A DNA stretch of 64,000 bases from Mesoterricola silvestris (lineage in GTDB: Bacteria; Acidobacteriota; Holophagae; Holophagales; Holophagaceae): contig NZ_AP027080.1 of assembly GCF_030295405.1 (NCBI RefSeq), forward strand, positions 2,232,001-2,296,000, in the 5' to 3' direction. Positions 9,254-17,941 of this stretch are shown in pieces. Under the pieces are notes generated by a model. That model had not been told where the DNA came from, did not search any database, and was given only the letters and a program-made list of their open reading frames with translations. Each line of letters starts with the position of its first letter. Position 1 is the stretch's first letter. A program made the position numbers and the translations under genes.

Positions 9254-9940
9254 ATGGGTCCCCGGGAATGGGTCGAGAAGCATGTCATGGGGGACGGCGA
9301 TCTGCTCTGCTACGGGAACCTCTTCGACGAACTGGAGGAGGCCGGGGCCGGCGTCTTCTGGGAGGAGCTCAAGCGCGCGGCCGCGCCGTACGTGGCCGGG
9401 GGCCGGGATCGCGCCCGGGCCGCCCAGGCGCGGGTGGACGACCTCATCCGGACCCTGCTCGCCCGGGATGCCCGGTTCGGCTACGCCCCCCCCTTCTGCC
9501 ACAAGGGCTGCGCCAACTGCTGCCACCAACTGGTGTACTGCACCCTCGAAGAGGCCCGCGCGATCCACGCCCACTGCCTGGAACGGGCCATCGCCATCGA
9601 CTACGGAAAGCTCCAGCGCCAACTGCGCCACGTGGACGTGGACGCCGCCGGCGACCACACGGGAACCACCACCTGGGATGACCAGCCGGACGCGGACCGG
9701 CGCTGTGCCTTCCTGGGCCCGGACCGGGCCTGCGCGATCTGGCCCGTGCGCCCCCTGGTGTGCCGCGCCCAGCTGGCCGAGGGCACGGACGCCCACTGCA
9801 CCCCCCACAACGGCGAGCCGGACCCGGAAGCCGCCGGGATCACGTACGTGGAAGTGAACTACCTGATCAGCGCCGTCTTCACGATCCACCGGGACTCCGT
9901 CAAGAAGACCATGGGCCGGCTGCTCCTGGACCTGCGCTAG
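9254..9940 (+). CDS. YkgJ family cysteine cluster protein
   Basis: 228 residues from the ATG at 9254, with GGGAG five bases upstream. The diagnostic motif C-H-K-G-C-A-N-C-C (CxxxCxxCC) is followed by later cysteines in RRCAFL, RACAIW, LVCRAQ and HCTPHN. This is the YkgJ/Fliw-type zinc- or iron-chelating cluster domain (PF03692). Function in the family is uncertain; metal binding is the usual inference. The N-terminal 90 residues are helical and not part of the domain. Confidence 0.8.
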   Translation: MGPREWVEKHVMGDGDLLCYGNLFDELEEAGAGVFWEELKRAAAPYVAGGRDRARAAQARVDDLIRTLLARDARFGYAPPFCHKGCANCCHQLVYCTLEEARAIHAHCLERAIAIDYGKLQRQLRHVDVDAAGDHTGTTTWDDQPDADRRCAFLGPDRACAIWPVRPLVCRAQLAEGTDAHCTPHNGEPDPEAAGITYVEVNYLISAVFTIHRDSVKKTMGRLLLDLR

Positions 9941-10347
9941 CCCAGGTTCCCGATCCTCCCCAGCAATCACTCCCGAAGCCAGCCGATAGTCACTCCGTGA
10001 AACCCGCGGTCTGGCCCCTCAGCCGGGAACGGCCTGAGTTCGAATGCTGATCCCCTTCATCCTGTTCATCCGACCCATCCCAGCCTTGGCCCTGCGGGAA
10101 CAGGGATGAATCGGATGAAAAGGATAAAGGGGATGAACAGGCCTCCCAGGTAGGCGGCAAGTGGTTAGGAACAAGACAGCATTGGCGCGAGCCGACATGC
10201 TCAAAGAACCACGCGAAGCGAGCCCTCACGGTGGGGCGGGGCCAATGGGTGACAACACAGCCCCATGGCCGAGCTGAGTGCTTTCCGTTGCTGCGGGCCC
10301 CGCCCGCAGCAACGATCCGGGGCGAACGTCTGGGACCCGTACGACTA
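9941..10347. repeat. Convergent intergenic region with two repeat elements
   Basis: 407 bases without a gene, between convergent genes. It holds a variant of the intron-hosting repeat at 10050-10141 in reverse orientation (shares TTCATCCCTGTTCCCGCAGG on the minus strand). It also holds a truncated copy of the hairpin repeat family at about 10204-10347, reverse orientation, with the 13-base stem at 10286-10298 and 10302-10314 and a TIR-like end at about 10318-10347. That end touches the stop codon of the minus-strand gene. The other end of the element is not recognisable. Confidence 0.7.
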
Positions 10348-12240
10348 CTAGCGCTTCCGGTCCTCCTCCAGCAGCGCGAAGAGTTTGTCGGTCTTCGTGC
10401 GGGGGAGGCGGAGGTTCTGGATGGCGTTGGTGACGCCCACCCCGGCCCGGGCGGCGCCTTCGCGGAGGACCTGGAGGCAGTAGGCGTTGAGGAGCTCCCG
10501 GTGGCGCGCCACGGCGTCCCGGGTGAGCAGGCGCAGCGAGGGCATCCGGCCGGGTTCGCCGGGCTCCAGGGGCAGTTCCGGCAGGGCCTGGGTGAGGGCG
10601 TCGGTGATGACCGGGAGCCAGGCGCGCAGGTCCGGCACCACGGGCTTGCCCAGCACCAGCAGGGTGTCCAGGGTGTCGAAGAAGCCCAGCACCTCCTGCA
10701 TGGCCGTGTCCAGGAGGCCGTCGCCCTGCTTCTGGAGGATGTTCCAGGCGATGGGGACGTTGCGGAAGAGCGTGTCGCCCACGTGCAGATGGATGGACAT
10801 GGCCAGGTGGAGCAGGTACAGGATGCGGAAGTTCTTCACCTCCTCGATGGGGGCCCGCAGGGCCGCGGCGCCGCGCTGGGGGCTGTTGAACAGGAGCCCC
10901 GGGTTGATGCCCAGGACCTCCAGGAAGAAGTGGCGGTTGGCCAGGAGGTGCAGCTGGGCCTCGTTGCCCGCGGTGCTGGGGTGGGTGGCGGCGATGAAGG
11001 CCAGCAGATCGTCGAAGTACGCGTTGTCCCGGAAGGTGGCGTGGGCGAGGAGGAACAGGATGTTGCGGATCTTGAGATCCAGGTCGCCGAAGACCACCGC
11101 GCGCTTGTTCTCGGAGTACTGCGACTTCCAGGAAAGGAAGATATCGGCCTTGAGCATCTCCAGGAACCGGAGCACCTCGCGCTCCTGGAGAAGGTTGACC
11201 GCGTTGCCCACCTCCACGGCGCTGTAGGTCCTGGGCATGACGCTGACGGCGTCGTCCTTGCGCAGGTAGGCCAGGGCCTCGGGGTTGGAGATGCGGCGGG
11301 GGAAAACCGGTTCGATCTTGCCCAGGCCGAAGGGGTAGTTCTGGACGCCCTCCAGGGCGTAGGCCCCGTAGATGCTGGAACCGGCGGTGAGGTCCTGGGC
11401 GAAGGCGGCCTGCAGGCGCCCCCGGGATTCGGGCGTGTCCTCGATGGCGAAGAGGTCCAGGTAGTTGGATGCGAAGCCCAGGCCGAAGGAGGCCACCGTG
11501 TCCAGGAGGTCCAGGCGGGTGGCCTGGGGAATGTCCCGGAACGGTGGGGCCAGTTCCGGATCCCGCATGCATTCCAGGGTGCCGTAGGGATCGGTGCGCA
11601 GCAGGGAAAGGAGCACCTGGTGGTAGGCCCCCGGATCCTGCCGCACGGCTTCCGGGACGAGCTTCAGGAGGTGGTGGCGCACGTGGGCCTGGGACCGGGA
11701 CCGGGCCTGTTCGAAGCGGCGCTGGAGGTCCTGGGCGCCCTCGTCGCCGCCGGAATGGTAGAGGATCTCGATCTTCTTCTGTTCCTCGAAATCCAGCGCG
11801 GGGTGTTTGGCCAGGGCCACCAGGACCACCGCCAGCTTGGCGTCCAGGGAGCCCAGGGCCGCCTGGTCCAGGCGTTCCAGGGTCTTGGCCGGTTCCACGC
11901 CGGCGCAGGCCAGGGCCGCCAGGAAGCGCCGCTCCGGATCCAGGCCGAACTGGGGCAGGAACTCCGTGATCACCTTGGCGAGGCCCTCCTCGGGCCCCAG
12001 CAGGGCCAGGAACCACCGGCCCTCGTCCCCCGCGGCGGCGATGATCCGGCCCGCGGCCTTGGGGTTGTGGTTGCTGCCCGGCATGCCGGCGAGGCGCAGC
12101 TTGGGGACCTGCTCACCGAAGGCCGCGGACCGGGCGGGATCGGCCTCCAGGTCCAGGCGCGCCTGGCGCCGGGCCCCTTCCAGGCGCAGGAGCGCTTCCT
12201 CTCGGGTCCCAGGCCCATTGAGCTCGTTCGGAGTGTTCAT
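10348..12240 (-). CDS. Large uncharacterised helical protein
   Basis: 630 residues starting MNTPNELNG; AGGAAGG lies eight bases upstream, favouring this ATG over one further upstream. No signal peptide or membrane span. The sequence is almost entirely helical, with charged and leucine-rich segments and a block of highly specific residues around 330-480 (for example WKSQYSENKRAVVFGDLD and HATFRDNAYFDDLLAFIAATHPS) that suggests a conserved core. I do not recognise a family. Its end abuts a truncated repeat element that may act as its terminator. Confidence 0.6.
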   Translation of the reverse strand: MNTPNELNGPGTREEALLRLEGARRQARLDLEADPARSAAFGEQVPKLRLAGMPGSNHNPKAAGRIIAAAGDEGRWFLALLGPEEGLAKVITEFLPQFGLDPERRFLAALACAGVEPAKTLERLDQAALGSLDAKLAVVLVALAKHPALDFEEQKKIEILYHSGGDEGAQDLQRRFEQARSRSQAHVRHHLLKLVPEAVRQDPGAYHQVLLSLLRTDPYGTLECMRDPELAPPFRDIPQATRLDLLDTVASFGLGFASNYLDLFAIEDTPESRGRLQAAFAQDLTAGSSIYGAYALEGVQNYPFGLGKIEPVFPRRISNPEALAYLRKDDAVSVMPRTYSAVEVGNAVNLLQEREVLRFLEMLKADIFLSWKSQYSENKRAVVFGDLDLKIRNILFLLAHATFRDNAYFDDLLAFIAATHPSTAGNEAQLHLLANRHFFLEVLGINPGLLFNSPQRGAAALRAPIEEVKNFRILYLLHLAMSIHLHVGDTLFRNVPIAWNILQKQGDGLLDTAMQEVLGFFDTLDTLLVLGKPVVPDLRAWLPVITDALTQALPELPLEPGEPGRMPSLRLLTRDAVARHRELLNAYCLQVLREGAARAGVGVTNAIQNLRLPRTKTDKLFALLEEDRKR

Positions 12241-12393
12241 CCAAGGCGCCTTCCTGCAAGGGTACGAGTGATGCGGAATCCCAGGGTAGCAGTGCGGAGG
12301 GCTGCGGTCGCCTTTCTCCCAGCGGCGCATTGATGAGCCGATCCGTATCATTTGCCCCTGCGACCCCGGCGGGGGGTGTTAGCCTGGGGCCCC

Positions 12394-13323
12394 ATGGCCA
12401 CTCCGCTCCCCTTCGACAGAATCCCGCCGGGCGACGACCTGGGCCTCGGCCTGCGGTCCGCCGCCACCCGCTGGGTGAACAAGGACGGCACCTTCAATGT
12501 GCGGCGGGTGGGGCTGCCCTGGTTCCGCCCCTACGAGATGTATCACCGGCTCATCACCATGGGGGGGGCGCCCTTCCTGGGGCTCCTGTTCCTGGGGTAC
12601 CTGCTGGCCAATCTGCTGTTCGCCGGCATCTACCTGGGGGTGGGCATGGAGCACTTCGCCCGGCCCGGGGGGAGCGGCCTCCTGGAGAAGTTTCTGGACG
12701 CCTTCTTCTTCAGCGCCCAGACCCTCACCACCGTGGGCTACGGCCATATCAGCCCCCTGAGCCACCTGGCCAGCGCCGTGGCGGCCCTGGAGTCCCTGCT
12801 GGGCCTCCTGACCTTCGCCCTGGCCACGGGCCTGCTCTACGGCCGCTTTTCCCGCCCCCACGCCCAGATCCGCTTCAGCCGCCACGCCGTGGTGGCGCCC
12901 TACCGGGCCGGCACCGGGTTCATGTTCCGCTTCGTGAACCGCCGCAGCAACCAGCTCATCGAAGTGGAGGCCAACGTCGTGCTTTCGCGCCTGGATCCGG
13001 AAACCGGCGCCCGGACCTTCCGGGCCCTGGCCCTGGAGCGGAGCCGGATCAATCTGTTCCCCGCCAACTGGACCGTGGTGCATCCCATCGATGACGCCAG
13101 CCCTCTCGCTGGATTGGACGCCGAGGCCCTGCGGGCCAGCCATGCGGAATTCATTGTTTTGGTGAAGGCCTTCGATGACACCTTCTCCCAGACCCTCTTC
13201 CAGCGCACCTCGTTCACGGCGGAGGAAGTGGTGTGGGGCCAGCGTTTCGCACCCATGACCCGCTTCGCGGCCGACGGCGCGATGGAGGTGGACATCAACC
13301 TGCTGGACGAAGTGACGGGCTGA
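12394..13323 (+). CDS. Inward-rectifier type potassium channel (KirBac family)
   Basis: 309 residues. Two membrane helices (about 60-82 and 124-146) flank a pore helix and the selectivity filter TVGYG at residues 113-117. The C-terminal half is the cytoplasmic immunoglobulin-like Kir domain (about 155-305), with typical phrases such as FMFRFVNRRSNQLIEVEA and NLFPANWTVVHPID. The N terminus carries the slide-helix region (WFRPYEMYHRLITMG). It should form a tetrameric K+ channel in the inner membrane. No regulator is linked to it. Confidence 0.92.
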   Translation: MATPLPFDRIPPGDDLGLGLRSAATRWVNKDGTFNVRRVGLPWFRPYEMYHRLITMGGAPFLGLLFLGYLLANLLFAGIYLGVGMEHFARPGGSGLLEKFLDAFFFSAQTLTTVGYGHISPLSHLASAVAALESLLGLLTFALATGLLYGRFSRPHAQIRFSRHAVVAPYRAGTGFMFRFVNRRSNQLIEVEANVVLSRLDPETGARTFRALALERSRINLFPANWTVVHPIDDASPLAGLDAEALRASHAEFIVLVKAFDDTFSQTLFQRTSFTAEEVVWGQRFAPMTRFAADGAMEVDINLLDEVTG

Positions 13324-13333
13324 TCCTGCCGGG

Positions 13334-13361
13334 TTGACACCGCATTCCAGGGGCCGATACT
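13334..13361 (+). promoter_or_regulatory. Sigma-70 type promoter candidate
   Basis: TTGACA at 13334-13339 and GATACT at 13356-13361, spacer 16 bases. It starts just after the potassium channel gene and would begin transcription near 13368, upstream of a double hairpin and the 68-residue gene. Confidence 0.5.
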
Positions 13362-13378
13362 ACCCGTGCTCCACCCCT

Positions 13379-13428
13379 GGCGGGCACCAGCCCGCCCACG
13401 AAGCCCCCGTCCAGGGGGCTTCCTTTTT
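13379..13428 (+). terminator. Double hairpin ending in a U-tract: terminator or attenuator
   Basis: First hairpin GGCGGGC (13379-13385) with GCCCGCC (13390-13396), loop of four. Second hairpin AAGCCCCC (13401-13408) with GGGGGCTT (13414-13421), loop of five, followed closely by five T (13424-13428). The second is a good rho-independent terminator. It sits between a candidate promoter and the ATG of the 68-residue gene 14 bases downstream, so it may terminate the channel transcript, make a short RNA of about 60 bases, or attenuate the small gene. Confidence 0.65.
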
Positions 13429-13442
13429 CGCATGGAACTGCC

Positions 13443-13649
13443 ATGAACGAAAAACGTGTTTCACCCCGGACCGTGCGCTGCAACTGGTGCTTCCTCATCA
13501 ACCCCGGCCGCGGCTGGATCGCCGAACGGAGGCGGCGCGCCACCAGCCCCTACGAGAACGTGATCTGCCGGAGGTGCGTCAACTTCTTCTTCGGCGGCGT
13601 GGTCCCCGCCACGGACATGCGGGGGGTGCGGATCCGCTCCATCGGGTAG
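13443..13649 (+). CDS. Small zinc-ribbon-like protein
   Basis: 68 residues. Two CxxC pairs (CNWC at 18-21 and CRRC near 43-46) are spaced for a zinc ribbon, with an Arg-rich loop (ERRRRAT) between them and an aromatic/Gly tail. Nucleic-acid binding is a fair guess from the basic loop; no family name recognised. Weak GGAA five bases upstream. It lies directly behind a terminator-like hairpin and ends three bases before the convergent EAL gene. Confidence 0.6.
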   Translation: MNEKRVSPRTVRCNWCFLINPGRGWIAERRRRATSPYENVICRRCVNFFFGGVVPATDMRGVRIRSIG

Positions 13650-13652
13650 CGC

Positions 13653-14951
13653 TCAGGCCCGGGGCACCGCGCGCCGGTCGTTGCCGGGGTGGTAGGCGTC
13701 CAGGTGGGGGCGTTCCTGGCGGCTCCATTCGGGCATCTGGCCCGCGGGCATGGGGCGGGCCAGGAAATAGCCCTGGCCGCAATTGCAGCCCAGGGTCTTG
13801 AGGACGTTCCAGCCCTCCTGGGTCTCGATGCCCTCGGCCACGGTGTGCAGGCGAAGGTCCCGGGCCAGGCGCAGGAGGCTCTTGGCCAGGATGGCGTGCT
13901 TCTTGGATTTCCCCAGCTCGCGGGTCACGGACATGTCGATCTTGAGCTCGGTGAAGGGGATGCGCTCCAGCTGCTCGTAGGTGGCGTAGCCGGTGCCGAA
14001 ATCGTCGATGCTCAGGCGGAAGCCCCGCATGCGCAGGCGGGCCAGGTTCGAGAGGGAATGGCCCAGGTTGGCCGTGCTGGCGGATTCCGTCACTTCGAGG
14101 ACCATCTTTTCCGGTTCGAGGGAATGGGCCGAGACGGCCTCGAAGATGCGGTCCGCGAACCCCTCGGTGCTCAGGGAGGAGGCGGACAGGTTCACGGAGA
14201 CGTCCGGATCCAGACCCTCCTTCTGCCACTGGGCCCGCTTGTCGGCGATGTTCTGGAGGATCTGGAGGGTGAGCTCGCTCATGGTGTCCGGCGACTCCTC
14301 CAGCTGGGGCAGGAAGCGCCCGGGGCGCAGCAGGCCCAGTTCGGGATGCTGCCAGCGCACCAGGGCCTCCACGCCCTTGAGGCGGTTGTCCTGCATGGAC
14401 ACCTGGGGCTGGAAGTAGCAATCGAATTCCTGGTTGCGCATCCCGGCGCGGATGTCCTGGAGGGGCAGGGCCTCATGGCCGCCGGGTCGGGGACCGGTGG
14501 CGGCGAGCCCTTCGGAGAATTCCTGGGACGTGAGGAGGGTCACCAGTTCGGGCAGGGTGGTGGGCTTGGGGAGGATGCCCACGCAGGGGAACCCGTAGCT
14601 CAGGGCCATGTGCCGCACGGTTTCGATAATGCCGCTCTCCAGGCCGCTTGTGATCACCAGCTGGGGGGTGAGGCCCAGGCCGGCGATCCGGCCGATGAGG
14701 GCGACGCCGTCCATGCGGGGCATCTGGAGATCGCAGAGGACGAGGTGGATTTCAGGCTCCTCCGCCAGGATGCTCAGGGCCTCGATGCCGTCCGCCGCCT
14801 CGGTCACCTGGGCCGGGCCCAGCTTGCTCACCAGGGCCGTGAGCTGCAGCCGGGCCATGCGGCTGTCGTCGATGATGAGGACCTTCCGGCCACGAACGCA
14901 CGGACAGTGCAGTTCGGCGCCAAGGCTTGGATAACCCTCAGGTAGCGTCAT
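13653..14951 (-). CDS. Response regulator with EAL c-di-GMP phosphodiesterase domain
   Basis: 432 residues. N-terminal receiver domain (about 22-140) with the acidic pair IIDDS, phosphoacceptor Asp74 (LCDLQMP) and the conserved Lys in PKP. The C-terminal EAL domain (about 165-415) keeps EAL at 195-197, the Asn in VNLSASSL, the metal-binding DDFGTG, the catalytic-loop AEGIET and the end motif GQGYFLARPMP, so it should hydrolyse c-di-GMP. The order REC-EAL resembles VieA/RocR types. No cognate kinase is adjacent. Start codon is uncertain because no strong ribosome-binding site is visible. Confidence 0.9.
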   Translation of the reverse strand: MTLPEGYPSLGAELHCPCVRGRKVLIIDDSRMARLQLTALVSKLGPAQVTEAADGIEALSILAEEPEIHLVLCDLQMPRMDGVALIGRIAGLGLTPQLVITSGLESGIIETVRHMALSYGFPCVGILPKPTTLPELVTLLTSQEFSEGLAATGPRPGGHEALPLQDIRAGMRNQEFDCYFQPQVSMQDNRLKGVEALVRWQHPELGLLRPGRFLPQLEESPDTMSELTLQILQNIADKRAQWQKEGLDPDVSVNLSASSLSTEGFADRIFEAVSAHSLEPEKMVLEVTESASTANLGHSLSNLARLRMRGFRLSIDDFGTGYATYEQLERIPFTELKIDMSVTRELGKSKKHAILAKSLLRLARDLRLHTVAEGIETQEGWNVLKTLGCNCGQGYFLARPMPAGQMPEWSRQERPHLDAYHPGNDRRAVPRA

Positions 14952-15175
14952 GTTCGAGATCCATTTTGGTGAGCGAGGGCCACCGGTTCGTCATCGGACA
15001 AAACGTCGGGCCCTGCACCCAGCATAGCGACGGTTTGTGCGGCTGTCAGGATTGGAATTACAAGATATTTACCACCGGAAAGATCATGGAAGGCAAAAAC
15101 CGCCTCACATATCCCTGGCCGGGCCCACGGGCCACCCGTTAATCTATTTACTATTAGTCATCATCGGGAGCTTCC
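14952..15175. other. Divergent intergenic region, nothing recognised
   Basis: 224 bases between the REC-EAL gene and a small basic protein. It is less GC-rich than its surroundings near 15060-15160 and must hold two divergent promoters, but I find no convincing -35/-10 pair. I looked for a GEMM-type c-di-GMP riboswitch and did not see its conserved core. Confidence 0.4.
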
Positions 15176-15364
15176 ATGAGTCGTCGCCAAAGGCATACCC
15201 CCCGCATTGGCGGTAACGCCCCGGAACGGCGGAAGGCCCTGTTCGACCGCCGCCGGCGGGGTCCCGTGTTCCGGTTCGTCTACGGGGTCACCCTCCTGCC
15301 CCTGGGGCACCTCCTGCACACGCTCACGGGAGGGCGGATTCCCGTGCGGGCCGGCGACAACTGA
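15176..15364 (+). CDS. Small basic hypothetical protein
   Basis: 62 residues beginning MSRRQRHTPR. GGGAG lies five bases before the ATG. The first half is very basic (ERRKALFDRRRRGP); the second half has a short hydrophobic stretch (FVYGVTLLPLGHLLHTL) that may be a membrane-associating helix. It is 50 bases upstream of the carbonic anhydrase gene and may be co-transcribed. No function assigned. Confidence 0.5.
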   Translation: MSRRQRHTPRIGGNAPERRKALFDRRRRGPVFRFVYGVTLLPLGHLLHTLTGGRIPVRAGDN

Positions 15365-15414
15365 CGCTTGCCCCGGAGCCTCCCCCTGGCCTACCGTGGG
15401 GGGCAGGACGGTGC

Positions 15415-16020
15415 ATGCGATTCCTCCCAGCCCTTTTCGAGAACAACCGTGCGTGGGCCCGCCGGCAGGTGGCGCGGGACCCGGACTTCTTTTCCCGCCT
15501 CTGTGCCCTCCACGCGCCGGAGCACCTGTGGATCGGATGCGCGGACAGCCGGGTGCCGGCCAACGAGATCGTCGGGTTGGCGCCGGGGGAGCTGTTCGTG
15601 CACCGCAACATCGCCAACCTGGTCCTGCCGGAGGATCCGAACTGCCAGGCGGTGATCCAGTACGCCGTGGAGGAGCTGGGCGTTTCCCACGTCATCGTGA
15701 CCGGGCACTACGGGTGCGGCGGCGTGCAGGCCGCCTTCGGCCCCCCCGCCCGGGAGCCCCTGGAGGGCTGGATCGGCCACCTGCGCCGCCTGAAGGGGCA
15801 TCACGCCGCCGAACTGGCCGCGCTGCCCGATGGGGCCGCGCGCCAGCGGCGCCTGTGCGAACTCAATGTCATCGCCCAGGTGGCGACCCTGCGCCGCCTG
15901 CCCGTGCTGCTCGGCGCCTGGGAGCGGGGCCACCAGGTGACCCTCCACGGCTGGATCTACGATCTGGAGGACGGGCTGATCCGGGACCTGCGGGTGAGCT
16001 GCGACGGTCCCGCCGCCTGA
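15415..16020 (+). CDS. can: Beta-class carbonic anhydrase, cytoplasmic
   Basis: 201 residues. Interconverts CO2 and bicarbonate. Zinc ligands and catalytic dyad are visible at the same positions as in E. coli Can: Cys42, Asp44 and Arg46 in GCADSRVP, and His98 and Cys101 in GHYGCGG. No signal peptide, so cytoplasmic. A second, exported beta enzyme is encoded at 24114-24827. The length is near that of Can (about 220). Confidence 0.93.
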   Translation: MRFLPALFENNRAWARRQVARDPDFFSRLCALHAPEHLWIGCADSRVPANEIVGLAPGELFVHRNIANLVLPEDPNCQAVIQYAVEELGVSHVIVTGHYGCGGVQAAFGPPAREPLEGWIGHLRRLKGHHAAELAALPDGAARQRRLCELNVIAQVATLRRLPVLLGAWERGHQVTLHGWIYDLEDGLIRDLRVSCDGPAA

Positions 16021-16087
16021 AATTAATTCTCCGGCCCCCCGGCTCCGATAAAGGGGTCAGCGAAAGCAGAACCACCTGGAGCCGACC

Positions 16088-17902
16088 TTGCCGCTGGCCC
16101 GAAGGACCCGTTCCCTGCGCACCTACCTCCTGTGGGGCCTGGGTTCCCTGGGATTGGCTTTCATCCTGGTTTCCTTGGAGTTGCGGAATTTCGTCCACCC
16201 CCAGCTCCTGGAGGAGGTGAACGCCCAGGGGCGGTCGCTGGTGCGGTACCGGGCCCAGCAGGAACTCCTGGTGGTGCTCCTGGAACAGGAGGCCGATCTG
16301 CGCAGTTTCCTCATGACCGGGGACAAGGCCCACCTGGAGGCCTTCGCCCGGGAGCGGGGGCAGGTGACCGAACCCCTGCGCGCCCTGCGGGAGAACCTGC
16401 CCGAGGGCGCCGGTGGGGCCGACCATGCCCAGATGGAGCGCCTGACCTACCTGGTGTCCCACTGGCAGGACGAGGAGGCCGTGCACCTGATCCGCCTGCG
16501 CCTGCAAGGGCCCCTGGCGGACCTGAAGGGCGCCCTCTCCCAGGAGACCCGGGCCTTCGGCGAGGTCAAGGCGGCCAGCGCGGGGCTCACCCGGCTCCTG
16601 GACGCCCGGGACGACGAGCGCCTCCAGAGCATCGAGGGCACGCTGGCCTATGCCCGGTGGCTGGGCTATTCCGCGGAAGCGGCGCTCTTCATCACGGCCC
16701 TGTTGTATTCACGCTGGCTGCTGATGCGGGTGTCGGTCCCCCTGGCCGACCTGGCGGAACAGGCGAAGACCGGCGACGGCTACGGGGAGCCCACCGGGAA
16801 CCAGCCGGTGAAGGAGGTGGAAATCCTGGGCCGGGCCCTGTACGAACTGGATGTGCGCAACCGGGAGCGGGAGGCCCTGCTGCGCCGGGAGCACGACGCG
16901 GCCCTGGCGACCCGGGCCTTCGAGGAACTCACCCAGCACCTGGACCGGGAGGAGGACCTGCTGGCCGCCCTGGACCAGGCCCTGGCGCGGCAGGTGCAGG
17001 CCAGCGCTCAGCGGATCCTCCTCCACCCGGCGGCGGGGGGCGGGCTCCGTTCCGCGCTTCCTCCCATGGCGGCGGGGGAGGCCGCCCCGTACCCGATGCT
17101 GGAGGACCCCGACCGGTGCCGGGCCATCCACCTGGGGGCGCGGGTGTGCCTGGAAAGCGGGGCCCCCACCGCCTGCATCTGCCCCCTGGGTGTGCCCGAG
17201 GCGGGGGCCTACCTCTGCCTGCCCATGGTGGCCTCGGGCCGGCTCCTGGGCCTGGTGAACCTCCAGTCCCGGAACCCCGGGCACTGGACGCCGGAGCGGC
17301 GGCACATCGCCGCGGCGCTGGTGGCCGCGGCCACCGCCGCCCTCCAAGGCATCCACGCCCTGGACCTGGCGAAGGAGCGGGCCCTGCGGGACGGTCTGAC
17401 CGGGGTGTTCAACCGGCGGTTCCTGGACGAGGTCCTGCCCAAGACCCTCGACCAGTGCCAGCGGAACGACCTGCCCTTCTCGTTGCTGATGATGGACATC
17501 GACCACTTCAAGGCCTTCAACGACGAATTCGGGCACGAGGGCGGGGACCAGGTGCTGCGCCTTTTCGCCCAGTGCCTCCAGGCCAAGGTCCGGGGCGGCG
17601 ACGTGGTGGCCCGGTACGGGGGCGAGGAATTCGCCGTCCTCCTGCCCCACGCCGGGGAGGCCTTCGCCCTGACCCTGGCCGAACGCCTGCGCCGGGCCGT
17701 CCAGGAACTCCCCCTTCCGGAGGAGGTGTTCCCCCCGGGCCGGCACATCACCATGAGCATCGGCCTGGCCTCCTTCCCGGAACACACCCGCAGCCAGGAG
17801 GTTCTCGTCTCCCTGGCGGACCAGGCCCTTTACCAGGCCAAGGGGCAGGGCCGGAACCGCACCGTGAGCGCCGGCGCCCTGGGGGCCTTGGAGCACGCCT
17901 GA
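16088..17902 (+). CDS. Membrane diguanylate cyclase with CHASE3-like sensor and GAF-like domain
   Basis: 604 residues from a TTG start with GGAG six bases upstream. Order: membrane helix (about 13-33), extracytoplasmic helical region of CHASE3 type (about 35-190), second helix (about 196-214), HAMP-like/coiled stretch, GAF-like domain (about 280-425) with several cysteines (RVCLESGAPTACICPLG), then GGDEF (about 430-595). The active site reads GGEEF (511-515) and the product-inhibition I site RxxD is present as RGGD (502-505), five residues before it. It should make c-di-GMP and be feedback-inhibited. It opposes the EAL protein encoded nearby. Confidence 0.92.
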   Translation: MPLARRTRSLRTYLLWGLGSLGLAFILVSLELRNFVHPQLLEEVNAQGRSLVRYRAQQELLVVLLEQEADLRSFLMTGDKAHLEAFARERGQVTEPLRALRENLPEGAGGADHAQMERLTYLVSHWQDEEAVHLIRLRLQGPLADLKGALSQETRAFGEVKAASAGLTRLLDARDDERLQSIEGTLAYARWLGYSAEAALFITALLYSRWLLMRVSVPLADLAEQAKTGDGYGEPTGNQPVKEVEILGRALYELDVRNREREALLRREHDAALATRAFEELTQHLDREEDLLAALDQALARQVQASAQRILLHPAAGGGLRSALPPMAAGEAAPYPMLEDPDRCRAIHLGARVCLESGAPTACICPLGVPEAGAYLCLPMVASGRLLGLVNLQSRNPGHWTPERRHIAAALVAAATAALQGIHALDLAKERALRDGLTGVFNRRFLDEVLPKTLDQCQRNDLPFSLLMMDIDHFKAFNDEFGHEGGDQVLRLFAQCLQAKVRGGDVVARYGGEEFAVLLPHAGEAFALTLAERLRRAVQELPLPEEVFPPGRHITMSIGLASFPEHTRSQEVLVSLADQALYQAKGQGRNRTVSAGALGALEHA

Positions 17903-17941
17903 GGGGCGGACATTCCGGGGGGCGCGGGTATAGTTGTATCC

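Noticed and set aside
14952-15175. c-di-GMP riboswitch near the EAL gene
   Set aside because: The conserved GEMM core is not visible.
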